DNA of 64,000 nucleotides from the NCBI RefSeq assembly GCF_008386565.1, contig NZ_VUKA01000004.1, positions 221,651-285,650 of the forward strand. Direction: 5' to 3'. This document shows, piece by piece, positions 56,759 to 64,000 of this stretch (positions within the stretch are counted from its first letter, which is position 1; the number at the start of each line of letters is the position of its first letter). This DNA comes from Teichococcus oryzae. Lineage in GTDB: Bacteria > Pseudomonadota > Alphaproteobacteria > Acetobacterales > Acetobacteraceae. The translations under genes were made by a program, and so were the position numbers. The notes under the pieces were generated by a model. The model did not search any database, was not told where the DNA came from, and saw only the letters and a list, made by a program, of their open reading frames with translations.

Positions 56759-57558
56759 ACCTCCTCCGCCACCACCTCGAAGCGGCTCAATTGCGCCGGG
56801 CCAAACTGGGTGGAAAGTGCGACATCGGTGGCGTCCCGCCCCCGCGCCATCAGGATGCGGCCGATGCGCGGCGTGTTGTGGCGCGCGTCGAAGGTGTACC
56901 ACTCGCCGCCAAGATAGGCCTCGAACCAGGCGGAGAAATCCATCGGCGCATCCACCGGCGGCACGCCGATATCGCCGAGATAGCCGGTGCAATAGCGCGC
57001 CGGGATGTTCATGCAGCGGCACAGCGTGATGGCCAGATGCGCGAAGTCCCGGCAAACGCCGACCTTGTCGGTGTGCCCGCCATGCGCCGTGCGGGTGGCA
57101 TCCGCCATCTGGTAGTCGAAGCGGATATGGTTGTGGACATGGTCGCAGATCGCCTGCACCCGCCCCCAGCCCGGCGGCGTGCCGCCGAACCGCGCCCAGG
57201 CGAAATCGGCCAGCCGGTCGGTGTCGCAGTAGCGGCTGCCCAGCAGGTAGACCAGCACCTCATCCGGCAGGTCCTGCACCTCGTGCTGCGGGGCGTGCCA
57301 TGCCATGCGGTCCGGCTGCCCGGAATCGGCGATGGTGAAGCGGGTGGAGATGGTGGTCAGCCCTGGCGGCGCCAGGATGCGCGTGCAGCTGTTGCCGAAG
57401 CCGTCCACGTAATCGCGCGACGGAATGGGCGGGTCGAAGCGCAGAAGCTGTGGCGCCAGCAGATCCCCCCGCCGGGAGGGGTGGATGTTGAGCGCCAGCA
57501 GCATGGGCGTAGGCTGCGGGCATTGATAGGCGATGTCGAATCCGGCCTGGATCTTCAT
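56752..57558 (-). CDS. Transglutaminase-like protein, with Ser at the expected catalytic His
   Basis: 268 residues. N-terminal beta domain (FDIAYQCPQPTPMLL), then the transglutaminase-like core: catalytic Cys in KVGVCRDFAHLAI, then MDFSAWFEAYLGGEWYTFDARHN. In typical members the second motif is HAW; here the residue is Ser, read directly in the DNA. The aspartate in FDARHN is present. Either the family variant uses another residue or the protein is not a peptidase. Same strand as a second transglutaminase-like gene 140 bp upstream; such pairs are common and of unknown cellular role. Confidence 0.88.
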   Translation of the reverse strand: MKIQAGFDIAYQCPQPTPMLLALNIHPSRRGDLLAPQLLRFDPPIPSRDYVDGFGNSCTRILAPPGLTTISTRFTIADSGQPDRMAWHAPQHEVQDLPDEVLVYLLGSRYCDTDRLADFAWARFGGTPPGWGRVQAICDHVHNHIRFDYQMADATRTAHGGHTDKVGVCRDFAHLAITLCRCMNIPARYCTGYLGDIGVPPVDAPMDFSAWFEAYLGGEWYTFDARHNTPRIGRILMARGRDATDVALSTQFGPAQLSRFEVVAEEVA

Positions 57559-57698
57559 TCCAACTCCATGAACGGGCGCCCCGCCACCCGGTCATGCCCA
57601 GGGCCATCTCGGGGAAGGCCCAAGAAGAACCCCAAAGGGAAGAACCCAGGGAACGTTGACGTTTTTTTGGGCAAATCTTCCGAAACGCCACCCTTTGC

Positions 57699-58610
57699 TC
57701 AAGCGAGCGGCAATTCCATGCTAGCCCCGGCCGGGGCGGGGATGGTGGTCACGTTCACCTGAACGTCCATGCCGAGGCTGTCGCCGGCCAGGCCGTGATA
57801 GCTGCCGGAAAGCGGCACCGCCTGGTCCGGGGTGCGCGCCACCGCGACGCGGATCAGGTCGCGGTTGCCGACAATGCCGTTGGTGGGGTCGAACTCCACC
57901 CATCCCGCCCCGGGCAGGTAGACCTGGCACCAGGCATGGGTCGCGCCGCCGCCCAGCATCTCCGCGCCGTCCCGGTCGGGAACATAGATGTAGCCGGACA
58001 CGAAGCGCGCGGCGAAGCCGAGGGAGCGGACCGCCTCCATCATGAACAGCGCGAAGTCGCGGCAGGTGCCGCGCCGCAGATGCAGGGTCATCAGCGGCGG
58101 CTGCGTGCCGGGCTCGGCGCGGCGGGCATAGGTGAAGCTTTCCCGGATGGCGTAGCACAGCGTCATCAGAAGATGGCCGGTTTCGGTCGGCTTGCCGGGG
58201 CGGACGAACTTCCTGGCCCATTGCGCGACCTCGCCGCCCGGGTCGGCATGGTGCCGCTCCATGCTGCGGGCCAGATCCGGCACATCCTCGGCGGCGTAGA
58301 GCACGGGGTAGTGGCGTGCCGCGTCGTCGATCTGGAAATCCGGCCCGGAGCTCGGGGTGTGATCGAGCCGGATCTGCGTCTCGAAGCGCAGATGCGCGGC
58401 GGGCCGGGCGAAGCGCAGCAGCACGACCGAATTGCCGAACACGTCATGGATCCAGCGGATGCCGGCCGGCAACGGGTCCACCTCCAGCGCCGAATGCAGC
58501 AGGCGCTGGTCATGGCTGTCGCGCGGGCGGAACATCAGCCGGTGCTCGCCGAACGCCACCGGCCGCGCATAGCGGTATTCCGTCAGGTGCCGCACCGAGA
58601 AAACTGGCAT
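57699..58610 (-). CDS. Transglutaminase-like cysteine peptidase-fold protein
   Basis: 303 residues. N-terminal domain VRHLTEYRYARPVAFGEHRLMFRPRDSHDQR, typical of bacterial transglutaminase-like proteins; core with Cys in RRGTCRDFALFMMEA, His in ATHAWCQVYLPGAGW, and Asp in VEFDPTNG, a complete Cys-His-Asp triad. No signal peptide. Upstream of the Ser-variant paralogue on the same strand. Substrate unknown. Confidence 0.9.
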   Translation of the reverse strand: MPVFSVRHLTEYRYARPVAFGEHRLMFRPRDSHDQRLLHSALEVDPLPAGIRWIHDVFGNSVVLLRFARPAAHLRFETQIRLDHTPSSGPDFQIDDAARHYPVLYAAEDVPDLARSMERHHADPGGEVAQWARKFVRPGKPTETGHLLMTLCYAIRESFTYARRAEPGTQPPLMTLHLRRGTCRDFALFMMEAVRSLGFAARFVSGYIYVPDRDGAEMLGGGATHAWCQVYLPGAGWVEFDPTNGIVGNRDLIRVAVARTPDQAVPLSGSYHGLAGDSLGMDVQVNVTTIPAPAGASMELPLA

Positions 58611-58728
58611 CCGAAACCCCCGCCCCCATTTCCCCGCCGGGCGCCCCTGCCCCGGCCGGTCCGGGCGAAAGCGGGCAGCTTAGCCCTCGGCGCCGCCGGC
58701 GGCGAGGCGGGACGGGAAAGCGCCGCCC

Positions 58729-59220
58729 TCAGTCGATCCAGAGCCCGCGCTTGCGGTGCCATTCCTCGATGCTGTCCTCCGGATAGCCGTCGAACCGCGC
58801 ATCGCCACGGCCGAAATGCGGCTCCACCCAGGGCGCCTTGTCCTTGAGCAACAGGTGCACGCGCGATGGCGGCGCCGGCAGATCCGTGTCGATGGCGGAG
58901 GCGAAGGGATGCACCAGCTCCGGCCAGGACGGATCGGACATCCACAGGGCCGAGCCGCAGCGCGAACAGAAATGGCGCGCCCCGCTGCTGGTTTCGCAGT
59001 TCCGCCCCGCCTCGTCGCAGATCTCGGCATGGTAGATGGCGGGCTTGCCGCGCACCTGAAGCGTTCCGGCCACGCCCATGATGTTGATGGCATAGCCGCC
59101 ACCGCCCGCCGTCTTGCGGCAGATCGAGCAATAACAGCGCTGGTAGGGATAAGGGGTGTGGCTGTCCAGCGCGAAGCGGATGGCCCCGCAGCGGCAGGAC
59201 CCTTCAAGACGCATCGGCAT
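58729..59220 (-). CDS. GFA/CENP-V family zinc protein (second copy)
   Basis: 163 residues. Zinc cysteines in SCRCGAIRF, RCYCSICRKT and FCSRCGSALW. Longer than the GFA protein at 13611 and only distantly similar. C-terminal EDSIEEWHRKRGLW is common in this subgroup. Reaction unknown; no cofactor genes nearby. ATGs at codons 1 and 3 are possible starts. Confidence 0.87.
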   Translation of the reverse strand: MPMRLEGSCRCGAIRFALDSHTPYPYQRCYCSICRKTAGGGGYAINIMGVAGTLQVRGKPAIYHAEICDEAGRNCETSSGARHFCSRCGSALWMSDPSWPELVHPFASAIDTDLPAPPSRVHLLLKDKAPWVEPHFGRGDARFDGYPEDSIEEWHRKRGLWID

Positions 59221-59298
59221 CGCGGCATCTCCCTTTCACGGGCAACGCCCGGCGCCGCGACGCCGTTGCGGGCGGCGCGCCGGCCGGCCCGGCGCGGC

Positions 59299-59571
59299 TC
59301 AGCTCGAAATGCCGAGATCCAGCTCCTGCACGCCGTCCCCGCCATCATCCCGGTCGGGGGGCGTGGTGGCCGCGCCCGCTTCCGCCGGCCGCACATCGCC
59401 ATCGGCGGACACCGTCCATCCCTCGGACCGGTATTTCTCCACCATCTCCTCGTGCCGGTCGGTGCCGTAGCCGCCGATCACCTCATCGGCGGAGCCCAGC
59501 ACCTGCGTGCCCTGCTCACTGGTCTGGATGGTGATCCGGCGGTCGCCCGAGTTCAGCAAGGTTTGCCGCAT
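59299..59571 (-). CDS. Small hypothetical protein
   Basis: 90 residues, no recognised domain. N-terminal half looks structured (DRRITIQTSEQGTQVLG, then EEMVEKYRSEGWTVS); C-terminal half is acidic and low complexity. AAGGAG lies about 6 nt before the ATG, a strong ribosome binding site. First to be terminated in a run of four tiny same-strand genes. Confidence 0.7.
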   Translation of the reverse strand: MRQTLLNSGDRRITIQTSEQGTQVLGSADEVIGGYGTDRHEEMVEKYRSEGWTVSADGDVRPAEAGAATTPPDRDDGGDGVQELDLGISS

Positions 59572-59651
59572 TCAATTCTCCTTCCATGGCCTTTCCGAGG
59601 CCGCCGCGCAGGCGGTCGGGCCAATGCCCACGACGGCCGATCAGGTGGCGG

Positions 59652-59852
59652 TCAGCGGTCCTGCTGATAGCCCTGATGCGTCGTGTTGGTCTTGATGTTG
59701 CCCTGGCGGCCCTGGATGCCGAGATTGCGGTTCACCGACGCCTTGTTCTGCTCCGCGACCTCGGCCGCCATGTCGTTGCCCGTTTTGGGCGTGTTGCCAC
59801 CCATCGGGCTTTGATTGGCCGGCGGAACCGGGGGAAGATGGGCTTTGGACAT
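59652..59852 (-). CDS. Small hydrophilic hypothetical protein
   Basis: 66 residues, rich in Asn, Gln and Pro (starts SKAHLPPVPPANQSP; later NLGIQGRQGNIKTNTTHQG). Probably intrinsically disordered. AGGAG at 7-nt spacing before the ATG. I recall similar short proteins in Acetobacteraceae without assigned function. Part of the tiny-gene run. Confidence 0.7.
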   Translation of the reverse strand: MSKAHLPPVPPANQSPMGGNTPKTGNDMAAEVAEQNKASVNRNLGIQGRQGNIKTNTTHQGYQQDR

Positions 59853-59905
59853 TCCGTCTCTCCTGCGAGGTCGATCCAGTGGCGGCGCCGCGGCCTTCGC
59901 CGCGC

Positions 59906-60094
59906 CTAGCCGGGCGCCTTGTCGGCCGGCTTGCTGCCGCCCCCGGCGTTCCGCGCGGCTTCCCGCGCCGTGTGCTCCGCCGCGATGTCCGCCTTGGACC
60001 TGGCGGCATCCTGGCTGCCCGGCCCCTGCTGTTGCGGCGGAGATGCGGGGCGCTCCGCGTCGGGGGTGTTATTGTTGTTGGTGTTCTCCGGCAT
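59906..60094 (-). CDS. Small disordered hypothetical protein
   Basis: 62 residues: PENTNNNNTPDAERPASPPQQQ, then an alanine/arginine/lysine helix region (DAARSKADIAAEHTAREAARN) and a glycine-rich end. AGGAGG at 4-nt spacing before the ATG is the strongest evidence that it is translated. The longer open frame upstream has no such support. Confidence 0.65.
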   Translation of the reverse strand: MPENTNNNNTPDAERPASPPQQQGPGSQDAARSKADIAAEHTAREAARNAGGGSKPADKAPG

Positions 60095-60129
60095 GCTGCC
60101 TCCTGGCGCGCGGTCACCGTGCCGCATGG

Positions 60130-60321
60130 TCATGGGGTTCCGGGCCGGTCCGCCTGCCCGGCGCGGGCGCGGTTCTGCCGCCTCGCGCCCATCTGGCGCC
60201 GGATGCTTTCGGCCAGGGCGTGAAGCCGGTCCACCACGTCCTGGCCGCTTTGCGGCGCGAGGCGCCGCCGCGGCGGCATGGCCGGGGGCGGCGGGTCTGG
60301 AGAATGAGGCCGTCGGGACAT
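60130..60321 (-). CDS. Small basic hypothetical protein
   Basis: 63 residues, Arg/Pro-rich N-terminus (SRRPHSPDPPPPAMPPRRR) and a short helix-like stretch SGQDVVDRLHALAESIRRQMGARR. ATG 60321 has AGGAGG at 6-nt spacing; ATG 60326 in another frame is only one base from that site and gives a worse protein. Possible nucleic-acid binding from charge alone. Confidence 0.6.
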   Translation of the reverse strand: MSRRPHSPDPPPPAMPPRRRLAPQSGQDVVDRLHALAESIRRQMGARRQNRARAGQADRPGTP

Positions 60322-60447
60322 CGCATTCCTCCTGGTCCGCAGGGATAACGCAGGAGGTGAAAACTGGCTTCGGCGGGTCTGCATTTTCCCCGCCGGGAGG
60401 ACCCGCCCCTGGCCCCTGCGGGCCGGGCACGCCGCGTGCGCCTTCCG

Positions 60448-61773
60448 CTACATCGGCCCCGGCGGCAGGGGCGAGCCGTCGATCAGGCGCTCGTAGCGGA
60501 ACGGGCGCGGGTCCACCACCGGGGTGTCGCCGGCGATCAGATCCGCCGCCAGCCGCGCCGCTCCCGGCCCGATGCCGAAGCCATGCCCGCTATAGCCGGT
60601 GGACAGAAAGAAACCCGGCAGCGTCGCCACCGGGGAAATCACCGGGATCGCATCCGGCGTGTTGTCGATCCAGCCGCCCCAGGCATGCAACACCTTCAGC
60701 CCGGCCAACTCCGGATGCGCTTCCTGGAGTTGCGCCATCGCCTCGGCCACCACCGCCATGTCGGGCGCGGGGTCCAGCACGCGGGTCTTCTCGAAGGGCG
60801 AGGCCCCCTGCCCCCAGCCTCCCAGCGCCTCCGGCCCCGTCAGGAAGGAGCGGCCGATCCGGATGCTGACCCCGCCCGCCGCCCGCTTGCGGAAAACCGG
60901 CCAGAATTTGCGGGCGTAGCGCAGGCCCTGCGGCGTCAGCTCCAGCCGCCCCCGCCCGCGGATGGAAACGGTGTAGCCGCCATCCAGCCGGCGGCGCATC
61001 ACATAGCCCGGGGTGGACAGGCCGCCCTCGGTGATGAGGGGTGCGGCCTCGGTGGCGAAGACGGTGGAGCGCACCCCCGCCTGCGGCAGATCGATGCCAA
61101 GCTGCCGGCAGAACAGGGAGGACCAGGCGCCGCCCGCGCACAACACCGCCCCGGCGCGGATGCGCCCCTTCTCCGTCACCACGCCGGACACCCGCCCGGC
61201 GGTGAGGTCGAGCCCGCGCACCGCGCATTGCTGGTGGATCGTGACACCCAGCGCCCGCGCCGCCTCGGCCAGGGCCGGCACCGCCCTGGAGGGCTCGGCG
61301 CGGCCATCGGTGGGCGAATGCACGCCGCCGATCCAGCGGCGCGTGCAGTTCGGCGTCATCGCCTGCGCCTCCCCGGCGGACAGCATCCGGCTATGGACCT
61401 GGTAGCCGCGCGCCAGCTCCGACCAGCGCTCCCATTCCTCGATGTCCTTGCGCTCGGTGGTGACGTAAAGCAGGCCGGTGCGGCGGAAGCCGAGGTCACG
61501 GCCGGTTTCCGCCGCCAGCCCGCCCCACAATTCCAGGCTGTGGCGGATCAGCGGCAATTCCCGCTCATCCCGGTTCTGCTGCCGCACCCAGCCCCAGTTG
61601 CGGCTGGATTGCTCGCCGGCCACCCGCCCCTTCTCCACCACCGCCACCGAATGCCCCTTGCGGGCCAGGTAATAGGCGGCGGCGATGCCGGCGACGCCGC
61701 CGCCGATCACCACGACATCCGCGGCCTCCGGGAGGCGTTCATTGCTGGGGATGCGGTCAACCGGTGGGGACAT
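60448..61773 (-). CDS. FAD-dependent oxidoreductase (sarcosine/D-amino-acid oxidase-like)
   Basis: 441 residues, DAO superfamily. FAD loop VVVIGGGVAGIAAAYYLARKGHSVAVVEKG at about 20-49; QSSRNWGWVRQQNRD is the flavin-contact stretch typical of sarcosine-oxidase-like proteins; C-terminal GFFLSTGYSGHGFGIGPGAARLAADLI. Start ATG 61773; the longer open frame upstream has no support. Third DAO-type enzyme in the window. It stands alone and is divergent from the aa3 oxidase subunit IV. Confidence 0.88.
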   Translation of the reverse strand: MSPPVDRIPSNERLPEAADVVVIGGGVAGIAAAYYLARKGHSVAVVEKGRVAGEQSSRNWGWVRQQNRDERELPLIRHSLELWGGLAAETGRDLGFRRTGLLYVTTERKDIEEWERWSELARGYQVHSRMLSAGEAQAMTPNCTRRWIGGVHSPTDGRAEPSRAVPALAEAARALGVTIHQQCAVRGLDLTAGRVSGVVTEKGRIRAGAVLCAGGAWSSLFCRQLGIDLPQAGVRSTVFATEAAPLITEGGLSTPGYVMRRRLDGGYTVSIRGRGRLELTPQGLRYARKFWPVFRKRAAGGVSIRIGRSFLTGPEALGGWGQGASPFEKTRVLDPAPDMAVVAEAMAQLQEAHPELAGLKVLHAWGGWIDNTPDAIPVISPVATLPGFFLSTGYSGHGFGIGPGAARLAADLIAGDTPVVDPRPFRYERLIDGSPLPPGPM

Positions 61774-61972
61774 GGCGGCGCGGCTTCCGTTGTGGCAATG
61801 GCCGAGCATGCGCTGCGAAGGGGCCGATGGCGACCCCTTCCCGCATCCGGCGGCCACCTCGCCGCCCGCTTCTCGCCCCCCTCTTGCCCGCCCCCCTTGC
61901 CCCCTGCGCGCCGGGCCGCCAAAATCCGCCCCCCGACCAGCGGCCGCCGTGCCGCCGAGCACAGAGGTAACC

Positions 61973-62131
61973 ATGGCCGAGGCGAATCACGAGATCGATT
62001 TCGTGGAGGTGAAGTCCCAGGACATCCTGGCGGACCGGACCAAGGGCTGGGACGTCTTCGTCACCGCCAGCAAATGGGCGATCGGCGCCGTGGTGGTGCT
62101 GCTGCTGCTGATCTACTGGATCTGGGGCTGA
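61973..62131 (+). CDS. aa3-type cytochrome c oxidase subunit IV
   Basis: 52 residues: a short N-terminal cytoplasmic part (EANHEIDFVEVKSQDIL), then RTKGWDVFVTASKW and one membrane helix (AIGAVVVLLLLIYWIW), ending at a glycine. This matches the tiny proteobacterial aa3 oxidase subunit IV. AGAGG lies 5 nt before the ATG. No other oxidase genes nearby, which is usual for this orphan subunit. Confidence 0.8.
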   Translation: MAEANHEIDFVEVKSQDILADRTKGWDVFVTASKWAIGAVVVLLLLIYWIWG

Positions 62132-62179
62132 GCGGCGGCGCCCCCGGCGCCGTGGGACACGGCAGCAGGCCATGAAAAA

Positions 62180-62205
62180 GGCGGCGCCCCGGTCGGGGCG
62201 CCGCC
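62180..62205 (-). terminator. Rho-independent terminator of ndk
   Basis: GGCGGCGCCCCG (62180-62191) and CGGGGCGCCGCC (62194-62205) form a 12-bp G+C stem; on the minus strand it is followed by TTTTTC (plus 62174-62179). A second perfect hairpin, GCGGAACCGG/CCGGTTCCGC at 62211-62233, lies between it and the ndk stop. Confidence 0.9.
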
Positions 62206-62253
62206 TGATCGCGGAACCGGAAGCCGGTTCCGCGGCGTCTCAGCCGAAGCGGC

Positions 62254-62676
62254 TCAGCCGACGATCTCGGTGCCGGCGAAGAAGAACGCCACCTCGCGCG
62301 CGGCCGCTTCCGGGCCGTCGGAGCCATGCACCGAATTCGCCTCGATGCTTTCGGCGAACTCCTTGCGGATGGTGCCCTCGGCGGCGTTGGCCGGGTTGGT
62401 GGCGCCCATGATCTCGCGGTTGGCGGCGATCGCGTTCTCGCCTTCCAGCACCTGCACCACCACCGGGCCGGAGGTCATGAAGGACACCAGGTCGTTGTAG
62501 AAGGGGCGCGCCTTGTGCTCGGCATAGAAGGCGCCGGCCTGCGCGTCGGAAAGCTGGATGCGCTTCTGCGCGACGATGCGCAGGCCCTTTTCCTCGAACT
62601 TGGCGTTGATCTTGCCGGTCAGGTTGCGGCGGGTGGCGTCCGGCTTGATGATGGACAGGGTACGCTCGACGGCCAT
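62254..62676 (-). CDS. ndk: Nucleoside diphosphate kinase
   Basis: 140 residues, equalises NTP and dNTP pools. Active His117 in [25 protein letters not shown] and [17 protein letters not shown] are diagnostic. Start ATG 62676 with AAGGA at 6-nt spacing; the frame stays open upstream but that is shadow. Ends in a strong terminator with two hairpins. Confidence 0.97.
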   Translation of the reverse strand: MAVERTLSIIKPDATRRNLTGKINAKFEEKGLRIVAQKRIQLSDAQAGAFYAEHKARPFYNDLVSFMTSGPVVVQVLEGENAIAANREIMGATNPANAAEGTIRKEFAESIEANSVHGSDGPEAAAREVAFFFAGTEIVG

Positions 62677-62873
62677 GGGGCTTCCTTCGCGATAGGCAGG
62701 CGTGGATGTGCGCGCCCACGCGGCGGTGGGGCGTCCTCGCGCCCGGATAGGGGGCAAAGCCGCCCGGCGCAAGGGGCAAGGACACCCGCCGCCATTCCCG
62801 GAGGGCTTCCCTGGGCAACCCTGGCGCGAGCCAGGCTTTTGAGCGGGACCACCTGTTCCCCGGACCCATCCCG

Positions 62874-63899
62874 ATGACGCGCCGAACCGTTTCCCTCCTT
62901 GTCTTCGCGGCGCTGCTGTTGCTGCTGTTGTGGCTGGTGCCGCAAGTGCCGTTGCTGGTCTTCGCCGCCGCGCTGCTCGGGGTGTTCCTGCATGGCGGCA
63001 GCCAGTTGCTGCGCCGGGTGCTGCCGGTGTCGAACGGCGCCGGCGTGCTGCTCGTCGTGCTGCTGCTGCTGCTGCTGGGCGCCGCCTTCGGCCTGCTGGC
63101 GGCGCGGCCCATGGCGGACCAGTTCAGCGAATTGTGGCGCCAGGTGCCGGAAGCGGCGCGGCGCCTGACCGCGCGGCTGGAGAATTATTCCTGGGGCCAG
63201 CAGATCCTGGAAAGCCTGCGGCCCGGCAACCTGTCCCTGCCGCAGGGGGGCGGCGCCGGCGCCGTGTCGGCGCTGAACGTCACCTTCGGCGCCCTGGGCA
63301 ATTTCGTGCTGGTGATCTTTCTCGGCCTGTATTTCGCCATCGACCCGCAGCTTTACCGCCGCGGGATCGAGGCGATGCTGGCGCCCTCCCTGCGGCCCAA
63401 GGCCCGCCGCATCGCCGAGGAAGCGGCGGAAACCCTGCGCGGCTGGCTTGGCGCGCAGATGATCTCCATGGCGGTGGTGGGTGTGATGACGGGCATCGGG
63501 CTGTGGCTGGTGGGCGTTCCGCTGGCGCCGGTGCTGGGCGTGCTGTCGGCGGTTCTGGCCTTCATCCCCACCATCGGGCCGGTGATGGCGGCGGTGCCGG
63601 GCGTGCTGCTCGGGCTGGCGGGCGGCTTCTCCGGCGCGGTGGCGGTGATCGCCGTGTATCTGGCCGTGCAATCAGTCGAGAGCTACCTGATCACGCCCTT
63701 TGTGCAGAAGCGCTCGGTCGATCTGCCGGAAGCCGCGACCATCATCTCCCTGGTGGCCTTTGGCCTGCTTTACGGCTTTCTCGGCATGCTGCTGGCGACG
63801 CCGATGGCGGCCTTGCTGCTGATGCTGGTGCGCCGCCTTTACGTGGAAGACTACCTGGACCGCGAGCCTTTGCCGGAGCGGCTGACGCCGCCGGGCTGA
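62874..63899 (+). CDS. AI-2E family transporter
   Basis: 341 residues. N-terminal cluster of hydrophobic segments (about 5-70), a soluble middle ([22 protein letters not shown]), then three to four more ([74 protein letters not shown]). This is the TqsA/PerM family; roles range from autoinducer-2 export to ion antiport. Divergent from ndk. A short hairpin with TTTT (62820-62839) lies just upstream of the start. Confidence 0.9.
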   Translation: MTRRTVSLLVFAALLLLLLWLVPQVPLLVFAAALLGVFLHGGSQLLRRVLPVSNGAGVLLVVLLLLLLGAAFGLLAARPMADQFSELWRQVPEAARRLTARLENYSWGQQILESLRPGNLSLPQGGGAGAVSALNVTFGALGNFVLVIFLGLYFAIDPQLYRRGIEAMLAPSLRPKARRIAEEAAETLRGWLGAQMISMAVVGVMTGIGLWLVGVPLAPVLGVLSAVLAFIPTIGPVMAAVPGVLLGLAGGFSGAVAVIAVYLAVQSVESYLITPFVQKRSVDLPEAATIISLVAFGLLYGFLGMLLATPMAALLLMLVRRLYVEDYLDREPLPERLTPPG

Positions 63900-63923
63900 G
63901 CCCGCGCCCGCCCTGCCGCACGC

Positions 63924-63955
63924 AAAAAAAAACGCCGCCTCACGAGGAGGCGGCG
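63924..63955 (-). terminator. Rho-independent terminator of a minus-strand gene beyond the window
   Basis: CGCCGCCTC (63933-63941) pairs with GAGGCGGCG (63947-63955). Nine A at 63924-63932 become a T-run after the stem on the minus strand. So a gene entering from the right end must finish here. On the plus strand the stem follows the AI-2E gene but lacks a T-run. Confidence 0.85.
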
Positions 63956-64000
63956 AAGTTTGTAATCAGGGAGGAAACAGAGATACGGTCAATCCGCAGC

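Noticed and set aside
62820-62839. Short hairpin with TTTT upstream of the AI-2E gene as a terminator
   Set aside because: Only a 6-bp stem, and no plus-strand gene ends nearby for it to terminate.

Overview
The window is one contiguous stretch of high-G+C (roughly 70%) chromosome from an alphaproteobacterium, most likely Acetobacteraceae close to Roseomonas. The reasons are: a CcrM-type GANTC methylase; an F0-only ATP synthase operon with separate b and b' subunits and no F1 genes beside it; the order mutY / DUF721(dciA) / dsbA / smc; a bifunctional malic enzyme; a short aa3-oxidase subunit IV; and a very large accessory load of amino-acid transporters and FAD oxidases. I see no transposase, integrase, phage gene, rRNA or CRISPR array. 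One tRNA, tRNA-Leu(GAG), is present.

Layout. 1-5791: the end of a fumarylacetoacetase-family gene, an alpha/beta hydrolase and a small membrane protein on +; then on - a sugar-acid operon (altronate/galactarate dehydratase plus Ldh-family dehydrogenase), a monooxygenase-like protein and lipB. 5828-13511: tRNA-Leu, malic enzyme, a VWA-like/J-domain pair, and the UDP-glucose operon galU-ugd-pgm. 13611-17115: a GFA protein, an EamA exporter, a D-threonine-aldolase-like enzyme and a membrane protein. 17203-23702 (-): a molybdopterin-fold protein, a PAS-GGDEF-EAL protein, atpI-atpB-atpE-atpF'-atpF and metW. 23754-31040: smc, dsbA, dciA, and divergently mutY-bioY.

31095-33541 holds two tandem paralogous genes built of about 38-residue YD/DDG repeats, separated by a low-G+C segment; the upstream one carries a single-base frameshift. 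33806-38703: ccrM, with two GANTC sites at its start, prfC, an MFS transporter and a dCMP-deaminase-like protein. 38781-44488 (-): a polar amino-acid ABC transporter with a DadA-like oxidase and a threonine-synthase-like enzyme. 44795-47595 (+): a divergent three-subunit oxidase of HcnABC/hydroxyproline-dehydrogenase type.

47679-56720: a second DsbA paralogue whose N-terminus is encoded by 12-bp repeats almost identical to repeats upstream of the first one; then a catabolic operon with a substrate-binding protein, LivH, a single polypeptide fusing LivM, LivG and LivF, a carnitine-dehydrogenase-like enzyme and a beta-keto acid cleavage enzyme. A divergent GntR regulator and an SDR follow, with a perfect 12-bp palindrome between the divergent starts. 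56752-63899: two transglutaminase-like proteins, a second GFA protein, a run of four tiny genes with strong ribosome binding sites, a sarcosine/D-amino-acid-oxidase-like protein, the aa3 oxidase subunit IV, ndk with a clear terminator, and an AI-2E-family protein.

Most of the region is ordinary chromosomal housekeeping plus amino-acid and sugar-acid catabolism. The parts least explained by known biology are the repeat-protein pair, the repeat-linked DsbA paralogues, the tiny-gene run at 59299-60321, and the VWA/J-domain pair. All calls rest on reading the sequence; no database search was run.
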